Shown here: piece after piece, positions 54,130 to 62,005 of the stretch
Layout of the letters: each line of letters begins with the position of its first letter
Numbering within the stretch: position 1 is the first letter of the stretch
Position numbers and translations under genes: made by a program
Assembly (NCBI GenBank): GCA_028293565.1
Contig: JAQGON010000108.1
Span: 1 to 62,005, forward strand
DNA length: 62,005 nucleotides
Direction: 5' to 3'
Origin: Verrucomicrobiota bacterium
GTDB lineage: Bacteria > Verrucomicrobiota > Verrucomicrobiia > Opitutales > Opitutaceae
The notes under the pieces: model-generated
What the model was told of the DNA's origin: nothing
The model's input: the letters and a program-made list of their open reading frames with translations, nothing else
The model's database searches: none

Positions 54130-55314
54130 ATGACTGACTCCGAGGAAAACGCACCCGTGGGCAGTCCGTTCGCGGCCGGCGAGGTCGGGGTCGTCACGCC
54201 CCGCGACTTTGTTTGTCCGCGGCCGTTCACGTTCAAGAGCGGCCAGGTCCTGCCGGGATTCACGCTCCGCTACGAGACGTACGGCGAACTCAGCGCGACG
54301 CGCGACAACGCGATCCTGATCTGCCATGCGCTCAGCGGAGACCATCACTGCGCCGGCGTGCACTCGGCGGACGACCGGAAGCCGGGCTGGTGGAACAACC
54401 TGATCGGCCCGGGCAAGGCGGTCGACACCCGCCGCTTCTTTGTCGTCTGCGCCAACGTGCTCGGCGGCTGCGTCGGTTCCAGCGGACCGTCGTCGCTCAA
54501 TCCCGAAACGGGCCAGGCGTACGGCATCTCCTTCCCGTTCGTCACCATGCTCGACATGGTGCGCGCGCAGAAACTCCTGCTCGACCACCTCGGCGTCACC
54601 ACCCTGCACGGAGTCATCGGCGGGTCGATGGGCGGGATGCAGGCGATGCTGTTTGCGATCGAGTTTCCGGGGTACACGCGGCGGGTGCTCGCGATGGCGA
54701 CGACCGCGCGTGAAAGCGCGCAGGCGATCGCGTTCAACGAAGTCGGCCGCCAGGCGATCATGCAGGACCCCGACTGGAACCAGGGAAACTACGGCAAGGG
54801 CGCCGGCCCGCGCGTCGGCCTCGCGATCGCGCGGATGATGGCCCACATCACCTACGTCTCGGACGCCTCGATGGACCGGAAGTTCGGACGCCGGAAAAAA
54901 ACCACGGCCAACGGCGAGAGCTACACATTCGACGTGCAGTTCGAGGTGGAGGGTTACCTGCGCCACCAGGGCCAGGCCTTCATCAACCGTTTCGACGCCA
55001 ACTCGTACCTCTACATCACGCGGGCGCTCGATCAATTCGACCTGGCCCACGCCTACGGGTCCCTCGAGTCGGCGTTCGCGCCCGTGCAGGCCGAGTCGCT
55101 CATCGTCGGGTTCACCAGCGACTGGCTCTTCCCCCCCGAGCAGAACCGCCAGATCGCGCTGGCCATGCTGCGCGCCGGCAAGCGCGCCAGTTATGCGGAG
55201 CTCGCGACCGACCTGGGACACGATTCCTTCCTGCTCGAGTCCGAGGAGCTATACGCGCTCATCCGCGCCTTCCTCGAACGGAGCCACATCGTTGCCGTGG
55301 ATTTTTCGATCTGA
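54130..55314 (+). CDS. metX: Homoserine O-acyltransferase (acetyltransferase type)
   Basis: The 394-residue alpha/beta-hydrolase transfers an acetyl (or succinyl) group to homoserine at the start of methionine synthesis. The nucleophile Ser is in GVIGGSMGGMQAML, Asp in VGFTSDWLFPPEQ and His in DLGHDSFLLE. Other family motifs are CHALSGDHHCAG and NVLGGCVGSSGP. The start MTDSEENAPVG gives a normal N terminus. metW follows after 13 bases, the standard pair. Acetyl versus succinyl specificity was not decided. Confidence 0.94.
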   Translation: MTDSEENAPVGSPFAAGEVGVVTPRDFVCPRPFTFKSGQVLPGFTLRYETYGELSATRDNAILICHALSGDHHCAGVHSADDRKPGWWNNLIGPGKAVDTRRFFVVCANVLGGCVGSSGPSSLNPETGQAYGISFPFVTMLDMVRAQKLLLDHLGVTTLHGVIGGSMGGMQAMLFAIEFPGYTRRVLAMATTARESAQAIAFNEVGRQAIMQDPDWNQGNYGKGAGPRVGLAIARMMAHITYVSDASMDRKFGRRKKTTANGESYTFDVQFEVEGYLRHQGQAFINRFDANSYLYITRALDQFDLAHAYGSLESAFAPVQAESLIVGFTSDWLFPPEQNRQIALAMLRAGKRASYAELATDLGHDSFLLESEELYALIRAFLERSHIVAVDFSI

Positions 55315-55327
55315 GCAACCCCCACCC

Positions 55328-55933
55328 ATGACCAAAATCGTCGAAAAGCGCACGGTCGACATGCAGATCATCGGGGAGTGGGTCGCCCCCCGGTCGCGGG
55401 TGCTCGATCTCGGCTGCGGGCGCGGCGCGTTGCTGGATTACCTCGTGCAGTCCAAGGATGTCGCGGCCGTCGGCGTGGACCTCGATTTCGCGCGGGTCAC
55501 GGCATGCGTCGCCCGCGGCCTCTCGGTCTATCAGGGCGACATGACGGGATTCATGCGCCAGTTTCCCGACCGGCACTTTGACCGCGTGATCTGCTCGCGG
55601 ACCGTCCAGGAACTCGGCGATCCCGCCGGGGTGATTCTCGAGGCGCTGCGCGTCGGCCGGACGCTCACGGTCGGCTTCGTCAACCACGGCTTCTGGAAAA
55701 ACCGCGTCGACGCCCTCGTGCGCGGCCGCAAGGTGCGCAACGACGTTTACACCACCGACTGGTTCGAAAGCCGTCCGGCGAACCCCGTGACGATCGCGGA
55801 TTTCGAGCACTTCTGCGCGGCGAAAGAGATCACGATCACCCGTCGGGCGCACTTGCGCGGCAACTGGCACAGCCCGTGCCGCACGCTTCCCAACCTGTTC
55901 GCCGGCTACGCGCTCTACGACCTGGCGAAGTGA
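55328..55933 (+). CDS. metW: MetW methionine biosynthesis protein
   Basis: This 201-residue SAM-methyltransferase-like protein has the binding loop SRVLDLGCGRGALLDYLV, then VGVDLDFARVTACVARGL and the MetW-type region DRVICSRTVQELGDPAGVIL. MetW pairs with MetX in many bacteria and is needed for homoserine acylation. It follows metX in the same operon and ends 13 bases before the converging methyltransferase gene. Confidence 0.93.
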   Translation: MTKIVEKRTVDMQIIGEWVAPRSRVLDLGCGRGALLDYLVQSKDVAAVGVDLDFARVTACVARGLSVYQGDMTGFMRQFPDRHFDRVICSRTVQELGDPAGVILEALRVGRTLTVGFVNHGFWKNRVDALVRGRKVRNDVYTTDWFESRPANPVTIADFEHFCAAKEITITRRAHLRGNWHSPCRTLPNLFAGYALYDLAK

Positions 55934-55945
55934 CAGCCGGCTGGA

Positions 55946-56866
55946 TCAGGAAGCCGTCGCCGCCAGCCGTGCCGCGCGGAAGAGCGCGACGCAGTTCGAA
56001 CCGTCCCCGGTCGTCAGCCATTCCGGCTCCAGTCCGCGGAACTCGCGATCGACGGCCGTGCGCAGGCCGCCCACCTCGATCACGACCACCCCGCCGGGCA
56101 CGAGACGCGTCGCCGATTGGCGGAGAAGTTTGCGGATGACCACCAGCCCGTCCCTGCCGCCGTCGTGCGCCAGTCGCGGCTCGGCCTGGAACTCGGGCTC
56201 CTGCCGGTCCACGTGCGCGCTCGGCTCGTAAGGCGGGTTGCTCAGGATGACGTCGTACTTCGCCGGCGGGACGGCGTCGAAGACATCGCTGCGGCGGAGC
56301 GCGATGCGCCGCTGGAGGCGAAACTGCGCGACGTTGATCCGCGCGACGTCGAGCGCGTCGGCGGAAAGATCCAGCGCGTCGACCCGCGCCTCGGGAAAAT
56401 GCTTCGCCAGCAAAATCGCCAGGCAGCCCGAGCCGGTGCAGACGTCCGCCACCCGCCGCACGTCCGCGGGGCGCACCCAGCGGTCCAGCTGCGTCGGGAT
56501 GATCTCGAGAAAATAGCTGCGGGGAATGATCACGCGTTCGTCGACGTAAAACCGGAGATCCCCGAGAAAGGCTTCACGGGTCAGGTAGGCCGCGGGCACC
56601 CGGTTCAGGATCCGGCGCCGGAGCACCGACTCGAGCGTGCGCCGCTGCGTTGCGCCGGGTTTCAACTCCAGCACGCCGGCCGGGCTCCCCAGCGGGAGAT
56701 CGAGCGTGCGCAGGAGAAGATAGAGGGCTTCGTCGTGCGCGCTGGCGGCGACCTGCCCGAGCGCGACGCGATGCCGCGCGTAAAGTTTTTCCGCCAGGGC
56801 GAGCCAATCCCCGACCGTCTCGCAGGCGGCGGAACCCGGCAGCGGTTTATTTTTGGGCCGCTTCAC
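55946..56866 (-). CDS. prmB: N5-glutamine methyltransferase, HemK/PrmB family
   Basis: The 306-residue enzyme methylates a glutamine side chain; the PrmB branch modifies ribosomal protein L3. The SAM-binding motif is RVADVCTGSGCLAILLAKHF and the catalytic NPPY is in YDVILSNPPYEPSAHVD. The N-terminal helical domain (YLTREAFLGDLRFYVDERVI) resembles PrmB more than PrmC. The GTG start at 56866 lies 20 bases inside the end of the rhomboid-like gene, so translation is probably coupled. Confidence 0.87.
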   Translation of the reverse strand: MKRPKNKPLPGSAACETVGDWLALAEKLYARHRVALGQVAASAHDEALYLLLRTLDLPLGSPAGVLELKPGATQRRTLESVLRRRILNRVPAAYLTREAFLGDLRFYVDERVIIPRSYFLEIIPTQLDRWVRPADVRRVADVCTGSGCLAILLAKHFPEARVDALDLSADALDVARINVAQFRLQRRIALRRSDVFDAVPPAKYDVILSNPPYEPSAHVDRQEPEFQAEPRLAHDGGRDGLVVIRKLLRQSATRLVPGGVVVIEVGGLRTAVDREFRGLEPEWLTTGDGSNCVALFRAARLAATAS

Positions 56867-57671
56867 TGGACGCCGTCACGTGCTCATGGGCGAAGATGTG
56901 CTCCGGGCAATAGCACTCGTCGCCGGCGCATTTGGAGCAGTAGCGGAAGTCCAGCTCCGGATTCGTCAGGTCCGTCTTGCCGCAGACCCGGCAGCGATGG
57001 CGGGCCTCCGGCCCGGCGGCCTCGGAGGCGAAGCGCCGGGCCTGTCCGGCCATCGAGCGCTTCCGGTGGCGCATCGTCTGGACGATGTCCCGGCTGAAAA
57101 ACAGCAGGAAGTTTCCGACCGAGGCCAGGATCTGGAACCGCAGCGGCCAGCCGCCGCGGAAGAACTGGTAGGCAAACATCAGCCACGTGACGAGCGCGAG
57201 CCACTTGATCCTGACCGGCAGGATGAAAAACAACGCGAGCTCGAACTCCGGATTCAGCCACGCAAACGCGAGGAAAACCGAGCCGGCGATGAACAGGTTC
57301 GTGGTGGGCGAGTACGGCGTGAGAAACGCGACGCCGATCGTCAGCAGATAGCCGGTCAGCAGGAAAAGATTGAAGCGAAACTCGCCCCAGTAGCCCTCGA
57401 GGGCGCCGCCCATCAGGAAAAACATGTACCACGCGAACGCCACCAGCGCGTAGCCAAACAGCCCGGGCGGCGGCGGCATGAAGACCATCGTGAACAGGCG
57501 CCACCATTCGCCCTGCCGCGCGAGCTCGGGCACGAACAGGAAATTGCCCAGGTCGAGCAGCCCCAGCAGCGCCGAAAGCAGCACGAAGACCTGGCCGATG
57601 ACCAGGTAGAGCGAAAGGTTCGGAATCGCGAAGCGGCCGAGGAAACGTTCGAGTTTGGGAAGCAGGGGCAT
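56847..57671 (-). CDS. Rhomboid-like membrane protein with C-terminal zinc-ribbon-like tail
   Basis: The 274-residue protein has about six membrane segments with rhomboid-type landmarks: EWWRLFTMVFMPPPP (usual loop WWR) and LEGYWGEFRFNLFLLTGYL. The catalytic GxSG motif reads IAGSVFL (S131), lacking the following Gly, and no conserved helix-6 His is visible, so protease activity is doubtful. Residues 225-264 hold a cysteine/histidine cluster (C227, C230, C245, C248, C253, C255 and nearby His) typical of a zinc ribbon. It starts at ATG 57671, sharing one base with the TPR gene's stop. Confidence 0.75.
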   Translation of the reverse strand: MPLLPKLERFLGRFAIPNLSLYLVIGQVFVLLSALLGLLDLGNFLFVPELARQGEWWRLFTMVFMPPPPGLFGYALVAFAWYMFFLMGGALEGYWGEFRFNLFLLTGYLLTIGVAFLTPYSPTTNLFIAGSVFLAFAWLNPEFELALFFILPVRIKWLALVTWLMFAYQFFRGGWPLRFQILASVGNFLLFFSRDIVQTMRHRKRSMAGQARRFASEAAGPEARHRCRVCGKTDLTNPELDFRYCSKCAGDECYCPEHIFAHEHVTASSEAAQK

Positions 57672-58531
57672 CAGGGAGGCAAAGCCGCTTGTTTCTCGGG
57701 CTTGGCCGCGAGCTGTGCAACGAGCTTCTGCTTCTGCGGCGCCAGCGACGGCTCGACCACCGTGGCGAGGAGCAGCTTCGCATGCTCAAGCTTGCCCTGC
57801 TTGATCAGGATGTTGGCCGCGTGCAGCCGCATCGTCTGCCGCTCGACATCGGTCGCCGCCTTTTCCTCCAGCGCCCCCCAGGCCTTCAGCGCCGCATCCC
57901 AGTCCGGGACCGGCAGGTCGTAGAACGACTCGGCCTGACGGTACGTGAATTCGAGGCGGTTTGGCGCCAGTTCCGCGGCGTGGCCGAACGCCTCGTGCGA
58001 GGCGTGGTCGACCGCGTCCGCGGTCCACTCCCCCGACCGGATGAAATCGTCGCGCGCCTCGTGCAGCAGCATCCCGAGCTGGTAATGGTAAAGCGGCTCT
58101 TTCGGCTCGAGCTTGATCGCCGCGAGAAAATACGGGAGCGCCTCCAGCGGCTTCCCCTCCTCGGCGAGGAAGTTTCCGATCTGGTTTTTTACCAGCGCCT
58201 GGTCGGGATCGAGCTGGTTCGCCTTGAGCAGCATGGCGATCGACTCCTTCCGCATCCCGACCTTGCCGAGCAGGTAGCCGTACGCCGCATATCCCGGGGC
58301 GTAGTCCGGGTTGTCGCGGAGCAGGCCCTCGTAACCCTGCGAAACCTGTTGCAGCTGGAGCTTGAAATTATCCTGGTCGAAATTCGCGTGGTTTTTCGCC
58401 GCGTCCGCCAGCAGCTCCTTCTGCCGCTCCACGAGCTGGCGCAGCGTACGGTCCGGCAGCGATTCGCTCTCCGCGCGGCCGGACGCGACGAGCGAGAGGA
58501 AAATGACGAAGACCAGGAGCCGAGGTTTCAT
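57671..58531 (-). CDS. TPR-repeat exported protein
   Basis: The 286-residue protein has a signal peptide (MKPRLLVFVIFLSLVASGRA) and several TPR-like repeats (YGYLLGKVGMRKESIAMLLK, NFLAEEGKPLEALPYFLAAI, AANILIKQGKLEHAKLLLAT). It is probably periplasmic and mediates protein contacts. ATG at 58531 starts the signal peptide. A GTG at 58555 overlaps the fdhD stop by four bases and is an alternative. It lies in the operon fdhD-TPR-rhomboid-prmB. Confidence 0.78.
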   Translation of the reverse strand: MKPRLLVFVIFLSLVASGRAESESLPDRTLRQLVERQKELLADAAKNHANFDQDNFKLQLQQVSQGYEGLLRDNPDYAPGYAAYGYLLGKVGMRKESIAMLLKANQLDPDQALVKNQIGNFLAEEGKPLEALPYFLAAIKLEPKEPLYHYQLGMLLHEARDDFIRSGEWTADAVDHASHEAFGHAAELAPNRLEFTYRQAESFYDLPVPDWDAALKAWGALEEKAATDVERQTMRLHAANILIKQGKLEHAKLLLATVVEPSLAPQKQKLVAQLAAKPEKQAALPP

Positions 58532-58551
58532 GCGGACCCGTTCCGACACCT

Positions 58552-59403
58552 TCACGGGGACAAGGTGCCCGCGTAAACGTTCATCCGCTCGCCGCGCAGA
58601 AATCCCACCAGCGCCTGCCCGCTCGCCTGCGCGAACTCCACCGCCGCACTCGTCGGCGCGGAGATGGCCGCCACGACCGGAATGCCGGCGGCGAGCGCCT
58701 TCTGCATGATCTCGAACGACACCCGCCCGCTCACCAGCAGCACCGCGCCGCGCAGCGGGAGCCGCTCGGCGAAAAACGCGTGGCCCACGACCTTGTCCAG
58801 GGCGTTGTGCCGGCCGACATCTTCGCGCACCGCCTGGAGGACGCCCGCCTGGTCAAACAGCGCGCTGGCGTGCAGCCCGCCGGTCGCGTCGAAGGCCTGC
58901 TGCGCCGCGCGCAATTTCGCCGGCAGCGAGGCCAGGATCTCCCGCGACGGCGCGATCGGCGCCTCGATCGGCGGGAACTGCGTCCGCACGGCGTCGATCG
59001 TCGCCTTGCTGCAGATGCCGCAGCTCGACGACGTGAACACATGCCGCGTCAGCCGCTCGAAATCCACCACCGCACCCGGCGCCAGCACCGCGTCCAGAAT
59101 ATTTTCCTCCGGCTGGCCGCCGTCGTTCCGGCAATGGATCAGGTCGAACACCTCCTCGCGCCGGCGGATGATCCCCTCCGTGACGAGAAATCCCGCCGCG
59201 AGCTCGCGGTCATGGCCCGGCGTGCGCATGACCACCGCCACGCTCCGTCCCCCAACGCGGATCTCGAGGGGCTCCTCGGCCGCGACGGCATCGTCACGCA
59301 GGCTCGCCGGCGCCGCGCCCTCGTGGCGGGCGATCGGGACAACGCGCGTGGCCTTGGCAAGCGACATGCCGCGAAGAAAGCGGATGCCGCGAATAACAGC
59401 CAC
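58552..59403 (-). CDS. fdhD: FdhD sulfurtransferase for formate dehydrogenase maturation
   Basis: The 283-residue protein delivers sulfur to the molybdenum cofactor of formate dehydrogenases. The reactive cysteine pair is in SSCGICSKATIDAV (CxxC). Other motifs are EEPLEIRVGGRSVAVVMRTP, FLVTEGIIRRREEV and REDVGRHNALDKVVG. The GTG start at 59403 follows GGAAGAGA at about nine bases; an ATG at 59367 is an alternative. No formate dehydrogenase subunit gene is in the window. Confidence 0.91.
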   Translation of the reverse strand: MAVIRGIRFLRGMSLAKATRVVPIARHEGAAPASLRDDAVAAEEPLEIRVGGRSVAVVMRTPGHDRELAAGFLVTEGIIRRREEVFDLIHCRNDGGQPEENILDAVLAPGAVVDFERLTRHVFTSSSCGICSKATIDAVRTQFPPIEAPIAPSREILASLPAKLRAAQQAFDATGGLHASALFDQAGVLQAVREDVGRHNALDKVVGHAFFAERLPLRGAVLLVSGRVSFEIMQKALAAGIPVVAAISAPTSAAVEFAQASGQALVGFLRGERMNVYAGTLSP

Positions 59404-59439
59404 GTTTTTTATCTCTTCCCCGGGTTCAGCCGGTGTGGG

Positions 59440-59510
59440 TTTACCGCAAAGGGCGCAAAGGTCGCGAAGGCCAACGCCCTCCGGTCTTCGCGCCCTTTGC
59501 GGTTAAAAAA
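59440..59510. repeat. Intergenic inverted repeat, CCGCAAAGG/CCTTTGCG family, copy 2
   Basis: TTACCGCAAAGGGCGCAAAG (from 59441) and CGCGCCCTTTGCGGTTAAAA (from 59489) are inverted arms separated by about 28 bases, with GCGAAGG and CTTCGCG extending the pairing. It is related to the element at 19401-19486. It lies between the divergent fdhD and radical SAM genes. Confidence 0.6.
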
Positions 59511-59575
59511 ATCCTCGCGGCAGGTTTTCCCGACAACGGGGTTGCCTCCTGCCCAAAGCTTCATGCCTTGGATTC

Positions 59576-60646
59576 ATGCCCGCCTCCTCTGCCTCCCCGT
59601 CCGCGGCTCCTCCCGGGCGCGGGGCGGCGATCAACCCGCCGAACCGCTTCGAGCCGCTGATCCTCGAGCCCGATCCCGACTGCCCGCCAGAGGAGCGCCC
59701 GCATCCGCGGACGCAGTTTTTCTTCGACGCGAGCGAGTCGATCCTCTCGCGCAACGACAGTCCCGACGTCCCGTTCACCTTCGGCCTCAACCCCTACCGC
59801 GGCTGCGAGCACGGCTGCGCCTACTGCTTCGCGCGGCCCTACCACGAATATCTCGGCTGGAGCAGCGGGCTCGATTTCGAGACGAAAATCCTGGTGAAAC
59901 TGCGCGCGCCGGAGCTGCTCCGGGCCGAGCTCTCCTCGAAACGCTGGAAGCCCGAGGGCATCACCATGAGCGGGGCGACGGACTGCTACCAGCCGTGCGA
60001 ACGGCAGTTCAGGCTCACGCGCGCGTGCCTCGAGGTCTGCGTGGAATTCCGCCAGCCGATCTCGATCATCACCAAGAACGCACTCGTGACGCGCGACCTC
60101 GACCTTCTTGCCGAACTCGCGCGGCTCCAGGCGGCCGCGGTCTATGTGTCGGTCACGTCACTCGACACCGAGCTCGCCGGCAAACTCGAGCCGCGCGCCT
60201 CCCGCCCCGCCGCGCGGCTGCGCGCGATCCGGGAGCTCAGCGCCGCCGGGATTCCCGTCGGGGTGATGGTCGCGCCGATCATCCCCGGGCTGACGGACCA
60301 CGAGATGCCCGCGATCATCGCTGCCGCCGCGGACGCCGGGGCGACGCGCGCGGGTTACGTCATCATGCGCCTGCCGTTCGCGGTGAAGGACGTTTTCAAG
60401 CAGTGGCTCGACGATCACGCCCCGACGAAGAAGGCGCGCATCCTCGACCGCGTCATGGAAATCCGGGGCGGCAAGCTGAACGTCAGCGAATGGGGCAACC
60501 GGCTGCGCGGGCAGGGCATCTTTGCGGACCAGATCGCGGACCTCTTCGAGATCTCGGCCCGCCGCGCCGGGCTGAACCAGAAGCATCACCCGCTCTCCGC
60601 CGAACATTTCCGCCGCCCGGGCCCGCAACAACTCGAATTGCTTTGA
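59576..60646 (+). CDS. PA0069-family radical SAM protein
   Basis: This 356-residue radical SAM enzyme binds its [4Fe-4S] cluster through CEHGCAYCFAR (CxxxCxxC). The following region, RPYHEYLGWSSGLDFETKI, and GATDCYQPCERQFRLTRACL are typical of the PA0069/SplB-like group. Its reaction is unknown: the fold is close to spore photoproduct lyase, but no DNA repair link is shown. There is no signal peptide. It is divergent from fdhD, across a repeat element. Confidence 0.9.
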   Translation: MPASSASPSAAPPGRGAAINPPNRFEPLILEPDPDCPPEERPHPRTQFFFDASESILSRNDSPDVPFTFGLNPYRGCEHGCAYCFARPYHEYLGWSSGLDFETKILVKLRAPELLRAELSSKRWKPEGITMSGATDCYQPCERQFRLTRACLEVCVEFRQPISIITKNALVTRDLDLLAELARLQAAAVYVSVTSLDTELAGKLEPRASRPAARLRAIRELSAAGIPVGVMVAPIIPGLTDHEMPAIIAAAADAGATRAGYVIMRLPFAVKDVFKQWLDDHAPTKKARILDRVMEIRGGKLNVSEWGNRLRGQGIFADQIADLFEISARRAGLNQKHHPLSAEHFRRPGPQQLELL

Positions 60647-60682
60647 GACCCGCCGCCGCCGGCGGCACGGTCGGGTCCGCGC

Positions 60683-62005
60683 ATGACTTCGAACCCCTCG
60701 GTGCGGTGGACGTGGAACGGAACGACTAGCCGCGCGGCGTATCTCGGCTGGGGGTTCGCGCTGATGGCGATCAAGTACAACGTCGACCGCGCCCTCGCGA
60801 CGGCGATGGGCGCGCACGACTGGCGGCTCGGCCGGTACTGGCGGCCTTCCGACATTCCGCTGGCGTTCACTTCCAGCCAGGACCGGGATCTTTACCTGAC
60901 GCTCCTGTACGTGGCGCTGCCCTTCATCCTGGCCGGAGTGATCCTGACGGTCCGCCGGCTCCGGGACGCGGGCTGGCCCCTCTGGCTGACGGGACTGTTT
61001 TTCATCCCGGTGGTGAACCTCGTTTTCTTTGCGGCGCTCGGCGTCGCGCCGACGAGGACGGAAACCTCCCTACCGCCCACTCCGCCGCAGTCGTTCTGGT
61101 GGAAGATCTCGCCCCCTGCGCTGAGCGCCATCACCGGCATCGTCCTGGCCGCCGTGCTGGGAGTCCCGCTGATCTATTTTGGGACGATGATGCTGCACTC
61201 CTACGGATGGGGCCTCTTTGTCGCGGTGCCCTTTTTCATGGGAATGTTTTCCGCGCTCGTGCATTCCGCGTCGCATCCGCGAACACTCGGAGCGTGCTGC
61301 GGCGTGGCCGCGCTCTCGGTGGCGCTGGCCGGCCTGCTCGTGCTGATCCTCGCGATCGAGGGGCTGATCTGCGTGCTGATGGCGGCGCCGGTCGCGCTGA
61401 TCCTCGCGTCGCTCGGAGGCGTCGTGGCGTACCTGCTGCAGTCGCGGCGCTGGTCGCACGGGGAAATGGCGCGGCTGTACGGCATGTCCTGGATCGTCTT
61501 TCCGCTCGCCCTCGTCGGCGAATCCGCGGCCGCGACCGCTCCTCCGCTCATCGCCGCCACCACCAGCGTGATCGTCGCCGCGCCGCCTGCGACGGTGTGG
61601 CGCCATGTCGTGACCTTCTCCGAGCTGCCCGCGCCGCGGGACCTGATTTTCCGGAGCGGCATCGCGTATCCGGTGCGCGCCCGGATCCTGGGACACGGCC
61701 CCGGCGCGATCCGCCACTGCGAATTTTCCACCGGCCCCTTCGTCGAACCGATCACCGTGTGGGACGAGCCGCGCCGGCTGGCCTTCGACGTGACGCAGCA
61801 GCCCGAGCCGATGCGTGAGCTTTCGCCGTATCCCGGGCTGCACCCGCCGCACCTCGACGGTTTTTTCCGCTCCCGGCGCGGCGAATTTCGCCTGACTCCC
61901 CTGAGCGGTGGCCGGACGCGGCTCGAGGGAACGACGTGGTACGAGCAGGATCTCTGGCCGAACCGGTACTGGCGCGTCTGGTCCGACTATCTCGTGCACC
62001 ACATC
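60683..62005 (+). CDS. DUF805 - SRPBCC membrane protein, 3'-truncated by the window edge
   Basis: Translation from ATG 60683 gives at least 441 residues with no stop before the window end. Residues 10-125 resemble DUF805 (GTTSRAAYLGWGFALMAIKY, LTVRRLRDAGWPLWLTGLFF). Several further hydrophobic segments follow (about 145-280), then from about 300 a soluble SRPBCC/polyketide-cyclase-like domain (VIVAAPPATVWRHVVTFSEL, GAIRHCEFSTGPFVEPITVW, LTPLSGGRTRLEGTTWYEQD). This domain usually forms a hydrophobic ligand pocket. The combination suggests a membrane-tethered lipid or small-molecule binding protein. It lies 36 bases after the radical SAM gene on the same strand. Confidence 0.78.
   Translation, partial: MTSNPSVRWTWNGTTSRAAYLGWGFALMAIKYNVDRALATAMGAHDWRLGRYWRPSDIPLAFTSSQDRDLYLTLLYVALPFILAGVILTVRRLRDAGWPLWLTGLFFIPVVNLVFFAALGVAPTRTETSLPPTPPQSFWWKISPPALSAITGIVLAAVLGVPLIYFGTMMLHSYGWGLFVAVPFFMGMFSALVHSASHPRTLGACCGVAALSVALAGLLVLILAIEGLICVLMAAPVALILASLGGVVAYLLQSRRWSHGEMARLYGMSWIVFPLALVGESAAATAPPLIAATTSVIVAAPPATVWRHVVTFSELPAPRDLIFRSGIAYPVRARILGHGPGAIRHCEFSTGPFVEPITVWDEPRRLAFDVTQQPEPMRELSPYPGLHPPHLDGFFRSRRGEFRLTPLSGGRTRLEGTTWYEQDLWPNRYWRVWSDYLVHHI

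Noticed and set aside
58780-60729. Plus-strand 649-codon frame overlapping fdhD and the radical SAM gene
   Set aside because: It crosses two well-supported genes in other frames and an inverted-repeat gap, and its translation shows no fold or motif.

Overview
The window reads as one contiguous stretch of a high-GC, Gram-negative, heterotrophic chromosome. The outer-membrane lifestyle is supported by a Gram-negative-type YidC with a large periplasmic domain, an RND efflux pump with a lipoprotein adaptor, a YcfL-type lipoprotein, and LysM proteins with signal peptides. The gene mix (alpha-L-rhamnosidase, GH20 hexosaminidase, GH3-family adenylating enzyme, YebC, MetX/MetW, PA0069-type radical SAM protein, many short lineage-specific proteins) and the many palindromic intergenic repeats suggest a Verrucomicrobiota bacterium, probably Opitutales. 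That assignment is inference from repertoire; no rRNA or other phylogenetic marker RNA was seen.

Layout. 1-7.3 kb: the end of an MFS transporter, a single-chain E1alpha-E1beta-lipoyl-E2 2-oxo-acid dehydrogenase, a FadJ/FadB-type bifunctional beta-oxidation enzyme and a RluA-family protein with a substituted catalytic Asp. 7.4-10.6 kb: a GH3-family enzyme, a TlpA-like thioredoxin and a LysR regulator divergent from yggS. 10.6-16.9 kb: yggS, a SirB1-like protein, aroE and prepilin peptidase, facing galK, an HU-like protein, a 74-aa protein and ygfZ. 16.9-19.4 kb: an aroG/F-type DAHP synthase behind a leader with an intrinsic terminator, then malate dehydrogenase. 19.4-27.7 kb: an accessory-looking stretch with a GH78 rhamnosidase, unknown proteins, a PhyH-type dioxygenase, a solute-binding protein plus TPR protein, and small envelope proteins. 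27.9-32.8 kb: an RND pump, its adaptor and a MarR regulator with a candidate operator. 32.9-34.4 kb: glpK. 34.5-40.3 kb: three related envelope genes built from a Sel1 repeat, a coiled coil and a LysM domain. 40.5-44.3 kb: a cyclophilin, an M20 amidohydrolase, a pilin-like protein and an FKBP. 44.3-50.2 kb: GH20 hexosaminidase, a YgjP-like metallopeptidase, a YfcE-like phosphoesterase, a Y-family polymerase and gamma-glutamyltransferase. 50.5-53.2 kb: the conserved rpmH-rnpA-yidD-yidC block. 53.3-55.9 kb: yebC and metX-metW. 55.9-59.4 kb: the fdhD-TPR-rhomboid-like-prmB operon. 59.6-62.0 kb: a radical SAM protein and a truncated DUF805/SRPBCC membrane protein.

Most of the window is housekeeping. 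The strongest candidate for something undescribed is the Sel1/coiled-coil/LysM triad at 34520-40268. Its middle gene looks like a fusion of its two neighbours joined by a coiled coil of about 1,100 residues containing a 166-residue repeat. Other leads are the three-in-one dehydrogenase, the RluA-like protein with HRLE instead of HRLD, the terminator-bearing leader before the DAHP synthase, a rhomboid-like protein with a zinc-ribbon tail, and several families of intergenic inverted repeats, two of which recur within the window. No tRNA, rRNA, CRISPR array, insertion sequence or replication origin was recognised. No gene-free stretch exceeds 300 bases.
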